From the NCBI RefSeq assembly GCF_004795105.1, contig NZ_SSBL01000039.1, forward strand, positions 1-54,381: DNA of 54,381 nt, written 5' to 3'. Position numbers and translations under genes: made by a program. This DNA is from Streptomyces sp. A0642. Lineage in GTDB: Bacteria > Actinomycetota > Actinomycetes > Streptomycetales > Streptomycetaceae. Positions 7,685 to 18,800 of this stretch are shown here, piece after piece. The notes under the pieces were generated by a model, which saw nothing but the letters and a program-made list of their open reading frames with translations, did no database searches and had not been told where the DNA came from. Numbering within the stretch: the stretch's first letter is position 1; every line of letters starts with the position of its first letter.

Positions 7685-8977
7685 TCACCGATCCTTACGT
7701 CGTACGACAAGCCGCTTGATCTCGACGGCCTGGAGGTGCAGCACTGTGAAGTCGGGCTTGCGCACCATTTCGAGCTCCGCCAGCAGCGGGCCGACGGCCT
7801 TCAGCACCGCCCTCATTTCGAGCCGGGCCAGGTGCGAGCCGAGGCAGACGTGCTCGCCGTGGCCGCCGAACGCGAGCTGCGCGGTGGCGTCCCGGCTGAT
7901 GTCGAAGCGGTACGGAGCGTCGAAGACGGAGTCGTCCCGGTTGGCCGCCGGATACCACATCACAACCGTCTCGCCCTTGCGGATGCGCCGGCCACCGATC
8001 TCGGTGTCCTGGGTCGCCGTCCGGACGAAGTTCGCCGCGATCGACGTCCAGCGCAGGATCTCCTCGACCGCGCCGGGCACCATCGCCGGGTCCTCGTTGA
8101 GCTTCCGCAGCTGCTCCGGATGCTCGAGCAGCGCCTGGACGCCCCCCGTGGTCGCGTTGCGGGTCGTGCCGATGCCCGCGACCAGCAGGTTGAAGATGGT
8201 GTAGAGGATCTCGTGGAAGGCCAGCGGCTCCCCGTCGATACGGGCCCGGGCGAGCCGGCTGAGCACATCGGTGCTGGTCTCGTCGACCTGGGCCATCCGC
8301 TCCTGGACCAGATTCGCCACGTAGCCGTTGAGAGCGGTCATGTTCCGGGCGAACGTGGCCTCGGTGTCCTCGCCCTCGCGCTGGTTGTCCGGGTCCGCGG
8401 CGCCCGTGGTGCCCTCGCTCCACTCGAAGATGTCGTCCCAGTCCTTCAGCGGCGCCCCGACCAGCTCACAGATCGCGGCGACCGGCAGCCGGGCGGAGAG
8501 GTGGCGTGCCACATCGGCGGTGCCGTGCTCGTCCAGCCGGGCGGTGAACTCGGCCGCGTACTGCACGGCCAGTTCGTTGAACCGCTCCTCCAGCTCGGCA
8601 ACGGCCTTCGGGGTGAAGCACGGGGCCATCACCTGGCGCAGATGGCGGTGGTGGGGGGAGTCCATGTACGACAGCGCCGGCGGCATGTCGGGGCCGTGGC
8701 CGAACATCTGGGCCCGTTGGTCGAGCTGGCTCTCGAACATGTCGACGGCCTCGGGGGTCTCCAGGGTGACCCGCTGGGCGCTGGAGAAGATCTTCGGATT
8801 GCGCGACACCCACGCGATGTCCTCGTGCCGGGTCAGCACCCAGAACGGCTCGAAGCCCGGGCGCCGGTACCAGAAGACCGGCGCCTCGCGGCGCAGCAGG
8901 TCGAACTCCGGGTAGGGGTAGCCGTTCTCGGCGTACGCCGACTCGTCGGTGATGTCGAGTGTGTCAAGAGTGAGCAT
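7685..8977 (-). CDS. Cytochrome P450
   Basis: 430 residues from ATG 8977 (AAGGAG, 9-nt spacing). The heme-thiolate loop FGGHGEHVCLGSHLAR has the conserved Phe eight residues before the Cys, as in the CYP124/125/142 style rather than the commoner CYP107 spacing. The I-helix stretch is LVAGIGTTRNATTGG, where the usual acid-Thr pair is partly altered (IGTTRN instead of GxxTT with a preceding acid). The ExxR-type region (EEILRWTS) is present. It sits between the hydrolase-like gene and the monooxygenase-like gene (gaps 14 and 4 bp), so it is likely a late hydroxylase or epoxidase of the type I product. It needs separate ferredoxin partners; none are nearby. Confidence 0.92.
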   Translation of the reverse strand: MLTLDTLDITDESAYAENGYPYPEFDLLRREAPVFWYRRPGFEPFWVLTRHEDIAWVSRNPKIFSSAQRVTLETPEAVDMFESQLDQRAQMFGHGPDMPPALSYMDSPHHRHLRQVMAPCFTPKAVAELEERFNELAVQYAAEFTARLDEHGTADVARHLSARLPVAAICELVGAPLKDWDDIFEWSEGTTGAADPDNQREGEDTEATFARNMTALNGYVANLVQERMAQVDETSTDVLSRLARARIDGEPLAFHEILYTIFNLLVAGIGTTRNATTGGVQALLEHPEQLRKLNEDPAMVPGAVEEILRWTSIAANFVRTATQDTEIGGRRIRKGETVVMWYPAANRDDSVFDAPYRFDISRDATAQLAFGGHGEHVCLGSHLARLEMRAVLKAVGPLLAELEMVRKPDFTVLHLQAVEIKRLVVRRKDR

Positions 8978-8991
8978 GTCTCAGGTCTCCT

Positions 8992-9852
8992 TCAGCGGGG
9001 GGTGTTCTCGTCGAGGAAGGAGACGATCGCCGGGACGGCCTCCGTGCGGCGGTCTCCGGCGTCGTACCCCGCGTCGAGCAGCCGGGCGTTCGGCACCTCG
9101 CTCGCGAGACGTTTGGCGACACCTTCCGGGTGCAGCGGGTCGTTGCCGGGCAGGATCAGCAGCGGTGCGGGGAAGCCGGTCATCCACTCCTCCGGGACGG
9201 AGAAGTACGCGGAGCCCTGGGGCCAGATGCCGTCCCGGAAGCGCACGACGGAGACGACGTACCGCTCGCGCCGCAGCGTCAGGATCTCGTCCCTGAACGC
9301 CGGGTCGGCGTTCAGCCGGGCCGCGTAGGGGCCGGCCCCGTTACCGGGGGCGAAATGGCCCTGCGCCTGGGCCGCGGCGATGACGCCTTCGAGGCCCTCG
9401 GCCCTGGTCAGCCGCATCGCCTCGTCGTACTCGCCGAGGAAGGTGCCCAGGGTGTTGGTGTCGTCGAGACCGACCGGATCCTGCGACACGACGGACCGCA
9501 CCCGCGCGGGGGTGTCGTGCGCCAGCCGCCAGGCCAGCGCGGTGCCCGTGCCGGCACTGACCACATGGGCCTGCTCGGCACCGAGGTCGTCGAGGACCGC
9601 CTGCATGTCGGCCGAGCTCTGCTCGTACGAGAACGGCTCGAAGGGGGCGACGGTGCTGCGGCCCACGTGCCGCTGGTCGACGGCGATCACGCGGAACCGG
9701 CCGGCCAGCTCGGACACCGGGTGGTAGAAGTTCGTCTGCCAGGAGGCGATCCCCCCGCCCGCCGCGCCGTCCGCGAGCAGCAGGACGGGGAAGCCCTCGC
9801 CGTGCACCTCGTAGTGGATCCGAGCCCCGTCGGGGCGGACTGTCTCAGGCAT
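8992..9852 (-). CDS. Alpha/beta-hydrolase fold protein lacking catalytic Ser and His
   Basis: 286 residues from ATG 9852, which overlaps the PKS-NRPS stop by 8 bp and so is probably translationally coupled. The fold is clear: an early loop with VLLLADGAAGGG, the VDQRHVGRS segment, and a late strand ending LPGNDPLHP that carries the acid. At the nucleophile elbow, however, the sequence is VVSAGTGTALA, so the GxSxG serine position is Gly; at the catalytic-His position the text is DAGYDAGDRR, with no His. It is therefore probably not a hydrolase. Non-hydrolytic cyclase, chaperone-like binding or decayed function are possible. The position right after the TE-containing megasynthase suggests a role at or after chain release. 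Confidence 0.85.
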   Translation of the reverse strand: MPETVRPDGARIHYEVHGEGFPVLLLADGAAGGGIASWQTNFYHPVSELAGRFRVIAVDQRHVGRSTVAPFEPFSYEQSSADMQAVLDDLGAEQAHVVSAGTGTALAWRLAHDTPARVRSVVSQDPVGLDDTNTLGTFLGEYDEAMRLTRAEGLEGVIAAAQAQGHFAPGNGAGPYAARLNADPAFRDEILTLRRERYVVSVVRFRDGIWPQGSAYFSVPEEWMTGFPAPLLILPGNDPLHPEGVAKRLASEVPNARLLDAGYDAGDRRTEAVPAIVSFLDENTPR

Positions 9853-12800
9853 GGTTTTCCTCCACGGTCGCAAGGTGCGTGATCACGTCTTTGAGTTCGG
9901 CCGCCATGGCCCCGGCATTGACGATCGGAGCGGCGTGGGTGCCCTCGATGGCCGACGAGACAAATACGCCGGAGGTCAGTTCGCGCCACACCTCCATCGC
10001 TCCGTCGGGCAGCACCGGGTCCTCGGTCCCCGCCACCGCGAAGACCGGCAGCCCGAGCGGGGTGCGGGTGACGCCCCGCAGGACGGCCCGGTGGTTCTCG
10101 GCGAGGACGGTGTCGGCGCGCAGCCGGTCGACGTACTGGGCGAGGAGTTCCTCGCTCTCCAGGATCTGGTCGGGCAGCAGCCCCCGGAAGATCCCGGCGA
10201 GTTCGTCCAGGGCTGCCCCGTCGAGGTCGCCGGTGAGTTCGGCGAGCCGGTTCAGGCCGGGCGTCGGTTCGGCGAGCGGCGGCAGCGCGCAGGCCACGAC
10301 GAGCGCCAGTGGCGGCACGCCCGGCCGGTGGGCGAGCCGGTGGGCGACCTCCCAGCACAGCCACGATCCCTGACTGTGTCCGTAGAGCACGACCGGTACG
10401 TCGAGCCGGTCGGACATCGCCGCCACGACCTGGTCGGCCATGGCCATCATGTCGGTCAGCGGAGGCTCGTCCGCGCGGGCCTCGCGTCCGGGCAGCTGGA
10501 CACCGAGGAGTTCGACGTCGTCGGGCAGGTGACGGACCAGCGGCACGTAACCGCCGGTGGTGCCGCCCATGCCGGCCACACAGAACACCCGGGCGCGGGG
10601 GCGCTCGGCAGGCTTGAGCACCCGCAGCCATGAGCCCGTCTGCGGGCCGGGCCGGCCGGTACCCGTCTGCCGCTCCTCCGGCTGCAGTTCGTCGGCCAAG
10701 GCCCCGGCTATCCCGACGCAGCTGGCGTGGCGCAGGATCATCTCGGTCGTGACGGAAAGACCGGTTCGGCGGATGAGCTGGTTGCGTACGGTCACGGCCA
10801 TCAGCGAGTCGAGGCCGAGCTGTTGCAGTGGCTTGTCGTCGGGCAGGTCGTGCGCGGCCAGTCCGAGAACCGGGATGACCTCGTCCTTCACCAGGCCGGT
10901 CACCGTGCGCAGCCGTTCGTCGGCGTCCTGTCCGGCGAGGCGGGCACGCAGCTCCCGGCCGGCCGACGGATCGCCGGCCAGTGCCTGCTCAGCCGGGGCC
11001 TCTCGGGCCTCCTCGATGCCGTCGAGCAGCGGGCGCGGGCGGGCCGCACGGTAGGCGGGGGCGAATTTCGCCCAGTCGATGTCGGCAACGCCGAGCGCCA
11101 CCGTACCGGTGTTCAGGGCGAGTTCGAGGGCGTCCAGCGCGCGGCCGGGGGCCATGGAGCGCAGCCCGCGGGAGCGCGCGAGACGCTCGGCCTCCTCGGA
11201 GACCATGCCTCCGCCGGCCCAGCCGCCCCAATGCAGCACGGTGGCGGGCAGCCCCTGTGCGTGGCGGTGGCGGGCCATCGCGTCGAGCGCGGTGTTCGCG
11301 GCGCCGTAGGCGGCCTGTCCCGCGCCGCCCCAGAGGCTGGCGCCGCTGCCGTACAGCAGGAACGCGTCGATCTCACGTCCTGTAAGTGCCTCGTGCAGGT
11401 GCTGGGCACCCAGGACCTTGGCGGAGATCTCCTCCGCGGCGCAGTGGGCGGTGAGTTCCCCGATGGGTGCCATGCGGGAGACCCCGGCGAGGTGGGCGAC
11501 GACGGTGAGCGGGCGGGTGTCGTCGCCGGTGCGGCCGACGAGCGCTGCGACCTGGTCCGCTTCGGTCACGTCGCAGCGCTCCAGCGTCAGCTGGATACCG
11601 CGGGATTCGAGTTCGGTGCGCAGCTCCTCGGTCTCGGCTGTGCCGGTGGCGCGCCGGGAGGCCAGCACGATGTGTTCGGCGCCTCGATCGGCGAGGCGCC
11701 GGGCGAGGTGCAGGCCTAGTACGCCCTGTCCCCCGGTGATCAGCGCGGTGCCGCGGGTCGTCCAGCCGTCGCTTCCCGCGACGGGCCGGGTGCGGCGCAT
11801 ACGGCGTACGTACCTGCCGTGGGCGCGCAGGGCACTCTGGTCCTCGTGGTCGCCTGCCGCGAGTGCGGCCACGACCTGTCCGGCCCAGCCGTCGTACGGG
11901 CTGCGCGCCAGGTCGAGGGTTCCGCCCCAGCGCAGCGGGTCCTCCAGGGCGGCGACCCGGCCGAGGCCCTGGACCAGGGCCGGGGCGGTGCCGGGAAGGC
12001 CGGTGTCGCCGTCGACGGTGACACCGCCGCGGGTCAGGGCCCACAGGGGGACGGCCCATCCGGTGTCGGTGAGGGCCTGAAGCAGGGCGAGGGTGGTGAG
12101 CAGTCCCCGGGTGGTTCCGCCTGGGCCGGGGGCCGTGTCGAGCGAGGCGAGGCTGAGAACGGCTTCCGGCTGCTGCGGCAGGGCGGTCAGCGCCCGCGCC
12201 GTCTCGGCTCGGTCGTCCGAGCCCGGGATGCGGTGCACCCGCGCGCCGACGGCGGACAGAGCCGCTTCGAGGTCGTCGGCCGTCCGGGTCTCGCCGTCGG
12301 ACGTGACCAGGACGACGGTGGCGGGGAAGGCGGCCGGGGCGGTGATCGGGGCGGGCTGCCAGATGTCCTCGTACAGCCAGTCGGCGATCTTCGATTCCGC
12401 CTCCTGGCGCTGCCACCAGGCGTTCAGCACCGGAAGCAGTTCCTCGATGTTCTCCCGGAGGCGTTCGGGCGCGCCCAGCAGGCCGGCGATGCGGGCCGCC
12501 TCGCCGTCCCCGACGGCTTCCCAGAAGGCGCGGTCGACGGCGGGTTCGGTGGAGCGGGCCGGCTGATTCTCCTCGATCCAGTAGCTCTGGCGCTGGAAGG
12601 CGTAGGTGGGGAGCTGGGCGACGGGAGCGGTGGTGGCCGCGGGCAGGGCGCGGGCCCAGTCGACGGGGTGCCCGTGGACGTGGAGGGTGGCCAGGGCCCG
12701 CAGGAATTCCTCGTGTCCGCCCCGGCCGCGGCGCAGGGTGCCGGTGACCAGGGCCCGGTCGCTGCCCTCGGTCAGCGGCATGGCGAGCACGGGGTGGGGG

Positions 12801-15800
12801 CTGACCTCGATGAACACGTCGTGACCCACGTCCAGCAAGGACTGCTGGGCCCGGTCGAGACGGACGGGCTCGCGGAGGTTGCGCGACCAGTACGCGGCGT
12901 CGAGCGCCGTGCCGTCCAGGAACCCGCCCGTGACCGTCGAGCAGAACGGGATCCGTCCGGCCTTCGGTGCGAGGTCCGCCAGTTCTGCCTCCAGTGCGGG
13001 TAGCAGGGCGTCCATGTGATGACTGTGCGAGGCGACCGGCGCCTCCAGCCGGCCGCAGACGATGTCCTCATCGTCGAGGGCGAACAGCAGGTCCTCGATC
13101 GCGTCGGCCTCGCCGGACAGCGCGACGGAGCGGGGGGTGTTGACGGCGGCGACGGAAATCCGGCCGTCGTACGGGGCGATCCGCTCGCGTACCCGGTCCA
13201 GTGGCAGTTCCACGACCGCCATCGCGCCGATCCCCGCCACACCCTGGAGGGCACGGCTGCGCACGGCCACGATCCGTGCGCCCTCCTCCAGGGTCAGCGC
13301 ACCGGCGACCACCGCGGCGGCGACCTCGCCCTGGGAGTGGCCCACGACCGCGGCCGGTTCCACCCCCAGCTCCTGCCAGGCCGCGGCGAGCGCCACGTAC
13401 ATGGTGAACATCACGGGCTGGATCACGTCCAGCCGCTCCGCTGACGGGCCGGATCCGGTCCGGCCCGTCAGCACGTCCGTCACCGACCAGCCGGTCAGCG
13501 GCGCGAGCACCTCGTCGCACTCACGCACCGTGCGGGCGAAGGCCGGGGACTGGTCGGACAGCGCCCGGCCCATCCCCTCCCACTGCGAGCCCTGGCCGGG
13601 GAAGACGAACACGGTCCTGCCGTGGGGGCGGGCGGTCGCCTGGACCAGATCCGGATGGGAACGGCCCTGTGCGAGCGCGGTCAGACCTTCGACGAGCCGG
13701 TCCGCGTCCGCCCCGGTCACGGCTGCCCGGTGGGTGAAGTGGGCACGGCGTCCGGCTGCGGTCGCGGCGACGGCAGCGGGCGTCACCTCGTGCCCGCCGG
13801 ACAGCCACTGAGCCCACCGGGCCGCCTGTTCGCGCAGCGCCGTCTCGTCGCGGGCGGACAGCACCACCGGTACCGAGCCGTCCGGAGCCGCGGCCGGGGC
13901 GGGGCGCTGCGGTGCCTGTTCCAGCACCACGTGGGCGTTGGTGCCGCCGATGCCGAACGAGGAGACGCCCGCGCGGCGGGGGCCGTCCTCCTGCCAGGGC
14001 TTGGTCTCGGTGTTGACGTAGAACAGGCTGGGGTCCATCCCCATCTCGGGGTTGGGGTGTTCGTAGTTGAGGCTGGGGACGAGTTCCCCATGGTGAACGG
14101 TGAGCGCGGCCTTGATGAGTCCGGCGATTCCGGCGGTGGCGTCGGCGTGCCCGATGTTGGTCTTGACCGAACCGATCGCGCACGGCTCCTCGCGGTCGGC
14201 CGATCCGAAGACCTGCTGAAGCGCCTGCACCTCGATCGGGTCGCCGAGCCTGGTGCCGGTGCCGTGCGCCTCGATGAAGCCGACCGAGGCCGGGTCGACG
14301 CCCGCCGCGGCCTGCGCCTGGGCGATGACGTCCGCCTGACCCGCGACGCTGGGCGCAGTGAAACCGGCCTTGTCGGAGCCGTCGTTGTTGACGGCGCTGC
14401 CGCGCAGGACGGCGAAGACGGTGTCGCCGGCCTCGATCGCGTCGGACAGCCGCCGCAGCACGACGACTCCCGCACCGCTACCGAAGACGGTGCCTGCGCC
14501 CTTCTCGTCGAAGGCGCGGCACTTGCCGTCCGGGGAGACGACCAGGCCCTCCTGGTGAACGAAGCCGCGCCTGAGCGGAATGGTCAGCGACGAGGCGCCG
14601 ACGAGGGCGGCATCGGACTCGCCTCGCAGCAGGCTCTCGCGCGCCAGGTGCGCGGCGACCAGCCCGGTCGAGCAGGCCGTCTGCACGGTCAGTGCCGGGC
14701 CTCGCAGGTCGAGCCGGTGCGCGACACGGGTCGCCAGGTAGTCGCTCTTGTTGCCGATCATCGAGCGGTAGAAGGACGACAGGTCGCCCGTCGACTCCTG
14801 CGGGTAGCCGCCGAAGCCGGTGCCCCCGAAGACGGCGATCTTTCCGGCGAAGGTCTTCGGGACGATGCCCGCGTGCTCGACCGCCTGCCACGCGGTCTCC
14901 AGGAACAGCCGGTGCTGCGGGTCCATGACCTCGGCCTCGGCGGGCGAGTAGTCGAAGAACGCGGCGTCGAAGAGGTCCGGGTCATCGACCAGGCCCCTGG
15001 CGCGTACGTAGTCGGGGTCCGCCAGTTCGTCGTCGGTGGCACCCGCGGCACGCAGTTCGTCGTCGGTGAAGTACGCGATGGACTCGACGCCCTCGCGGAG
15101 GTTGTTCCAGAACGTGTCGACGTCGGGTGCGCCCGGCAGTTTGCAGGCCATGCCGACGATCGCCACCGCGTCGTCGCCGTCGCGTTCGCGGCGGGTGTTC
15201 GTCTGCCGGGGGGTGAGTGAGGTGGGCGAGCCGTCGCGGAGGTACGCGGCGAGCTGGCGCACGGTCGGGTAGCGAAAGAGCGTGGAGAGCGGGAACTCCC
15301 GGCCGAGGCCGGCGCACATGACCGTGTGGGCGCGCACGGCGGTCATGGAGGTGGCGCCGAGGTCGAAGATGCCCTTGTCGGGTTCGATGTGCGGGGTGTT
15401 CAGGACCTCGGCCCAGGCCCGTGCGACCAGTGCCTCGATGGCGTCCCCGTCGGCCGTGCCGGTCGCCGGCGCCACTGGCTGCGGGGCGTCCAGCTTCAGC
15501 AGTGCGTTGCGGTCGACCTTCTTGTTCGGGGTGTGCGGCAGTTCGTCCAGGCGGACCAGTTGGTCGGGGACCATGTACACCGGCAACCGCTCGGTGAGCG
15601 CCACCAGTACGTCGTCACCGCTCACCGCGCTGTCCTGCACGACGGTGAAGTACAGGCACAGACGCGGATCTCCCGGCACGTCCTCGCGGACTACCGCAGC
15701 CGCCTCCGACACCCCCGGAGACTCGGCGGCGACCGACTCGATCTCGCCCAGCTCGATCCGGTGCCCGCGCAGCTTCACCTGCGCGTCGGCCCGGCCGCAG

Positions 15801-18800
15801 AACTCCAGCGTTCCGTCCGCCCGGTACCGCACCACGTCGCCGGTCCGGTACATCCGGCCGCCCGGGGTGAACGGGTCGTCGACGAACCTTTCCGCCGTCA
15901 GCTCCGGCCGTCCCAGATATCCGCGGGCCACGCCGAGTCCGCCGATGTACAGGTCGCCCCGGGCTCCCCTGGGTACCCAGGCCAGCCCGGCGTCCAGCAC
16001 GTACAGCCGGTTGTTCGCCAGCGGCTCGCCCAGGGCGACCTCGCCCGGCACCACATCCCAGGCCGCCGACCAGACGGTGGTCTCCGTAGGCCCGTACATG
16101 TTCATCAGCCCGTGCGGGCACAGCCGCAGGAGTTTGCGGGCCAGGCCCCGGTCCAACGCCTCACCGCCCACCAGCACCCGGTCCATGCCCCGCACCAGCG
16201 CTCTGCCGTCCGCATCCGCCAGCAACATCCTGGCCAGCGACGGCGTGCACTGCAGATGCGTCGGCGCGTACGGCAGATATCCCGCCCACTCCGCCGGACC
16301 GCCCCGGGCCACCACTACCCGGTAACCGCGTGTCAGCGTCCACAAGAGCTCGAGGGTCGAGATGTCGAACGACAGACTCGTCACCGCCAGCCACGTGTCG
16401 CCCTGGCCCCCGCCCACGCGCTCATCCATCGCGGTGCAGAAGTTGGCGAACTGCGCATGCTCCAGCTCCACACCCTTCGGCAGCCCCGTCGAACCCGACG
16501 TGTAGATCACGTACGCCAGCTCCGAGAGCCCCGGAAGCACCACACCTCCCGGCAGCTCCGCATCCGCATCCACCGCCGGCAGCGCATCCGCCAGCAGCAC
16601 CCGGATCCGGTCGTCCGCGATCTCGTCCGCGCCGTCCCGGGTGGAAACCACCACCGACAGGCCGCTGTCCACGATGACGTGCTCCAGCCGCGCCTTCGGA
16701 TACTCCGGGTCCAGCGGTACGTACGCGGCCCCGGCCAGCCACGTCGCGAGAACCGCCACCACCAGTTCCGCCGAACGTGGCAGATGGATGCCCACCAGGC
16801 TCTCTCCGGTCACACCCGCGGACCGCAGATGGCTCGCCATCGCCCCGGCCCGGGCCAGCAGGTGCCGGTAGGACGTCTGTTCTCCGTCACAGACCAGCGC
16901 GACCGCGTCGGGCGCACGGCGAGACCGGTCGACGATCCGCTCCAGTGCCGAGGCACCGGTGACCGTGTCCGCCGCCGAACCGCCGCGCTCCTCCAGCCAC
17001 ACCAGCTCGTCGGCGCCGATCAGCTCCAGCTCGCCGACACGCCGGCCCGCGTCGGCGGCCACCGAGGCGAGCAGGGTGCGGAAGCTGTCGACGAGGCGTT
17101 GGGCCGATGCCCGGTCCAGCACAGCGGGCAGGAACTCCAGCTCGCCCCGCATGCCATCGCCGAGCGGCGCGAGCGTGAGGCCCAGTTCCGACTTGGCCAC
17201 GCCGCGCGGGCCACCGCCGACCGAGGCGTCGTCCACCGGGATCCAGGCGTCGTCGCCCTCGCCCAGGGCGGGCAGGGAAGTGCTGCGGTAGTTGAACACG
17301 GCCTGGAAGAGAGGATTCTCCTCGCCCGCGCGTTCGCCGCCCGCGACCCGCACGATCTCCGTCAGCGGTACGTCCTGGCGTTCCAGCAGTCCCATCACGC
17401 GCGACGCCGTCGCCCCGAGCAGTTCGGTGAACGACGGATCACCTGTCAGGTCGCAGCGCAGCGGCAGCGTATTGACGAGGAAGCCGGCGACGTCGTCCAC
17501 GCCGGAGAGCTGGCGGTTGGCCCAGACGGTACCGATCCCGAAGTCGTACGTCCCGGTCGTCCGGGCGAGGAGTGCCGAGAAGGCGCTGGCGTACACGGTG
17601 TAGGGCGTCACGGACTCCCGGGCGGCGAGGGCCTCCAGGTCCGTGTGCAGTTCGGCCGGGATGATGAAGTCGAGCGTGCCGCCCTCATCGCCGTCCTCGG
17701 CGGTGGTCGCGGCGAACTCCAGCCGGCCCATCCCGTCGAGCTCGGTCTCGAAGTACCGCAGGCCGTCATCGAAGCGCCCCTGGGCGATGCCCGCCTGCTC
17801 CCAGGCCGCGTAGTCGCCCAGGTGCAGAGCGGGGCCGGGGATCTCGGGCTCGCCGCCCTCGGTGAGGGCCCGGCAGGTGTCGAAGAACTCACGGGTGAGC
17901 AGGGTCAGCGACCAGCCGTCGGTGACGGCGTGGTGCTGGTTGAGGACGAGCAGCTGTCCGTCCGGCGTGTCCAGCAGCAGGCAGCGCAGCAGGCTCTGGC
18001 CACTCAGGTCGAACGGTTCCCGCTCGGCGCGGCGGATCCGCTCGTCGATCTCCTGCGCGCCGGAGGCGGACAGGTCCTCGTGGACGAAGGGCAGCGCGTA
18101 GTCGCTGTGCACCGCTTGGACGAGCTGTCCGTCCCGGATCTCCAGGCCGGTGCGCAGTGCCTCGTGCCGGTCCATCAGCCGGCGCAGCGCGCGGGAGACG
18201 ACGTCGGGGTCGAGGGCGCGGGCGATGCGCAGGACGAGCGGGGTGTTGTACTGCGGGGTGCCCGGACGCATCTGCTCCAGAAACCACAACCGCCGCTGGC
18301 CCTCGGTCGCCGGGTGCGCGTCGCGCTGCGCGGAGCGCTGGGGCGGGGCGGCCGCGGGGACGTTCCCGAGGTCGCCGATGCAGTGTTCCAGGAGGTGGGC
18401 GGCGATGGCATGGGGGGTGGGGTGCTTGAACGCCAGGTTGGTGGGCAGGGCCGCGCCGGTCAGTTCGGCGAGCCGGTTGCGCAGCTGGAGCGCCATGATC
18501 GAGTCGAGGCCGAGCTCCTGGAGCCGCTTGTCGGCCGGTACGGGTTCGGCGGCGCCGAGCACGGCTGCCGCCTCCTGCCGCACGGTCTGCGTCAGCCCGT
18601 CGAGGCGTGCGGGCTCTTCCAGGGCGGCGAGCCGGGTCAGCAGGGCGGCCGGGCCCGGGTCGGGTGCGGCGGCTTCGTCCGGCAGGCCGGTGCCGGCGCC
18701 GGTTTCGCCGGGGCCGCGAGAGCCGGGGCCGCGAGAGCCGGGGCCGGGGACGTGCGTCCAGTAGGTGCGGCGCTGGAAGGCGTAGGTGGGCAGCATGGCG

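Noticed and set aside
7685..8977. P450 heme loop as defective
   Set aside because: FGGHGEHVCLG has one extra residue compared with the commonest pattern, but the same spacing occurs in CYP124/125/142-type enzymes and the Cys is present.
9853..9873. Upstream start for the hydrolase-like gene
   Set aside because: Would lie deeper in the PKS-NRPS gene; ATG 9852 with the 8-bp overlap gives a normal N-terminus (MPETVRPDG).
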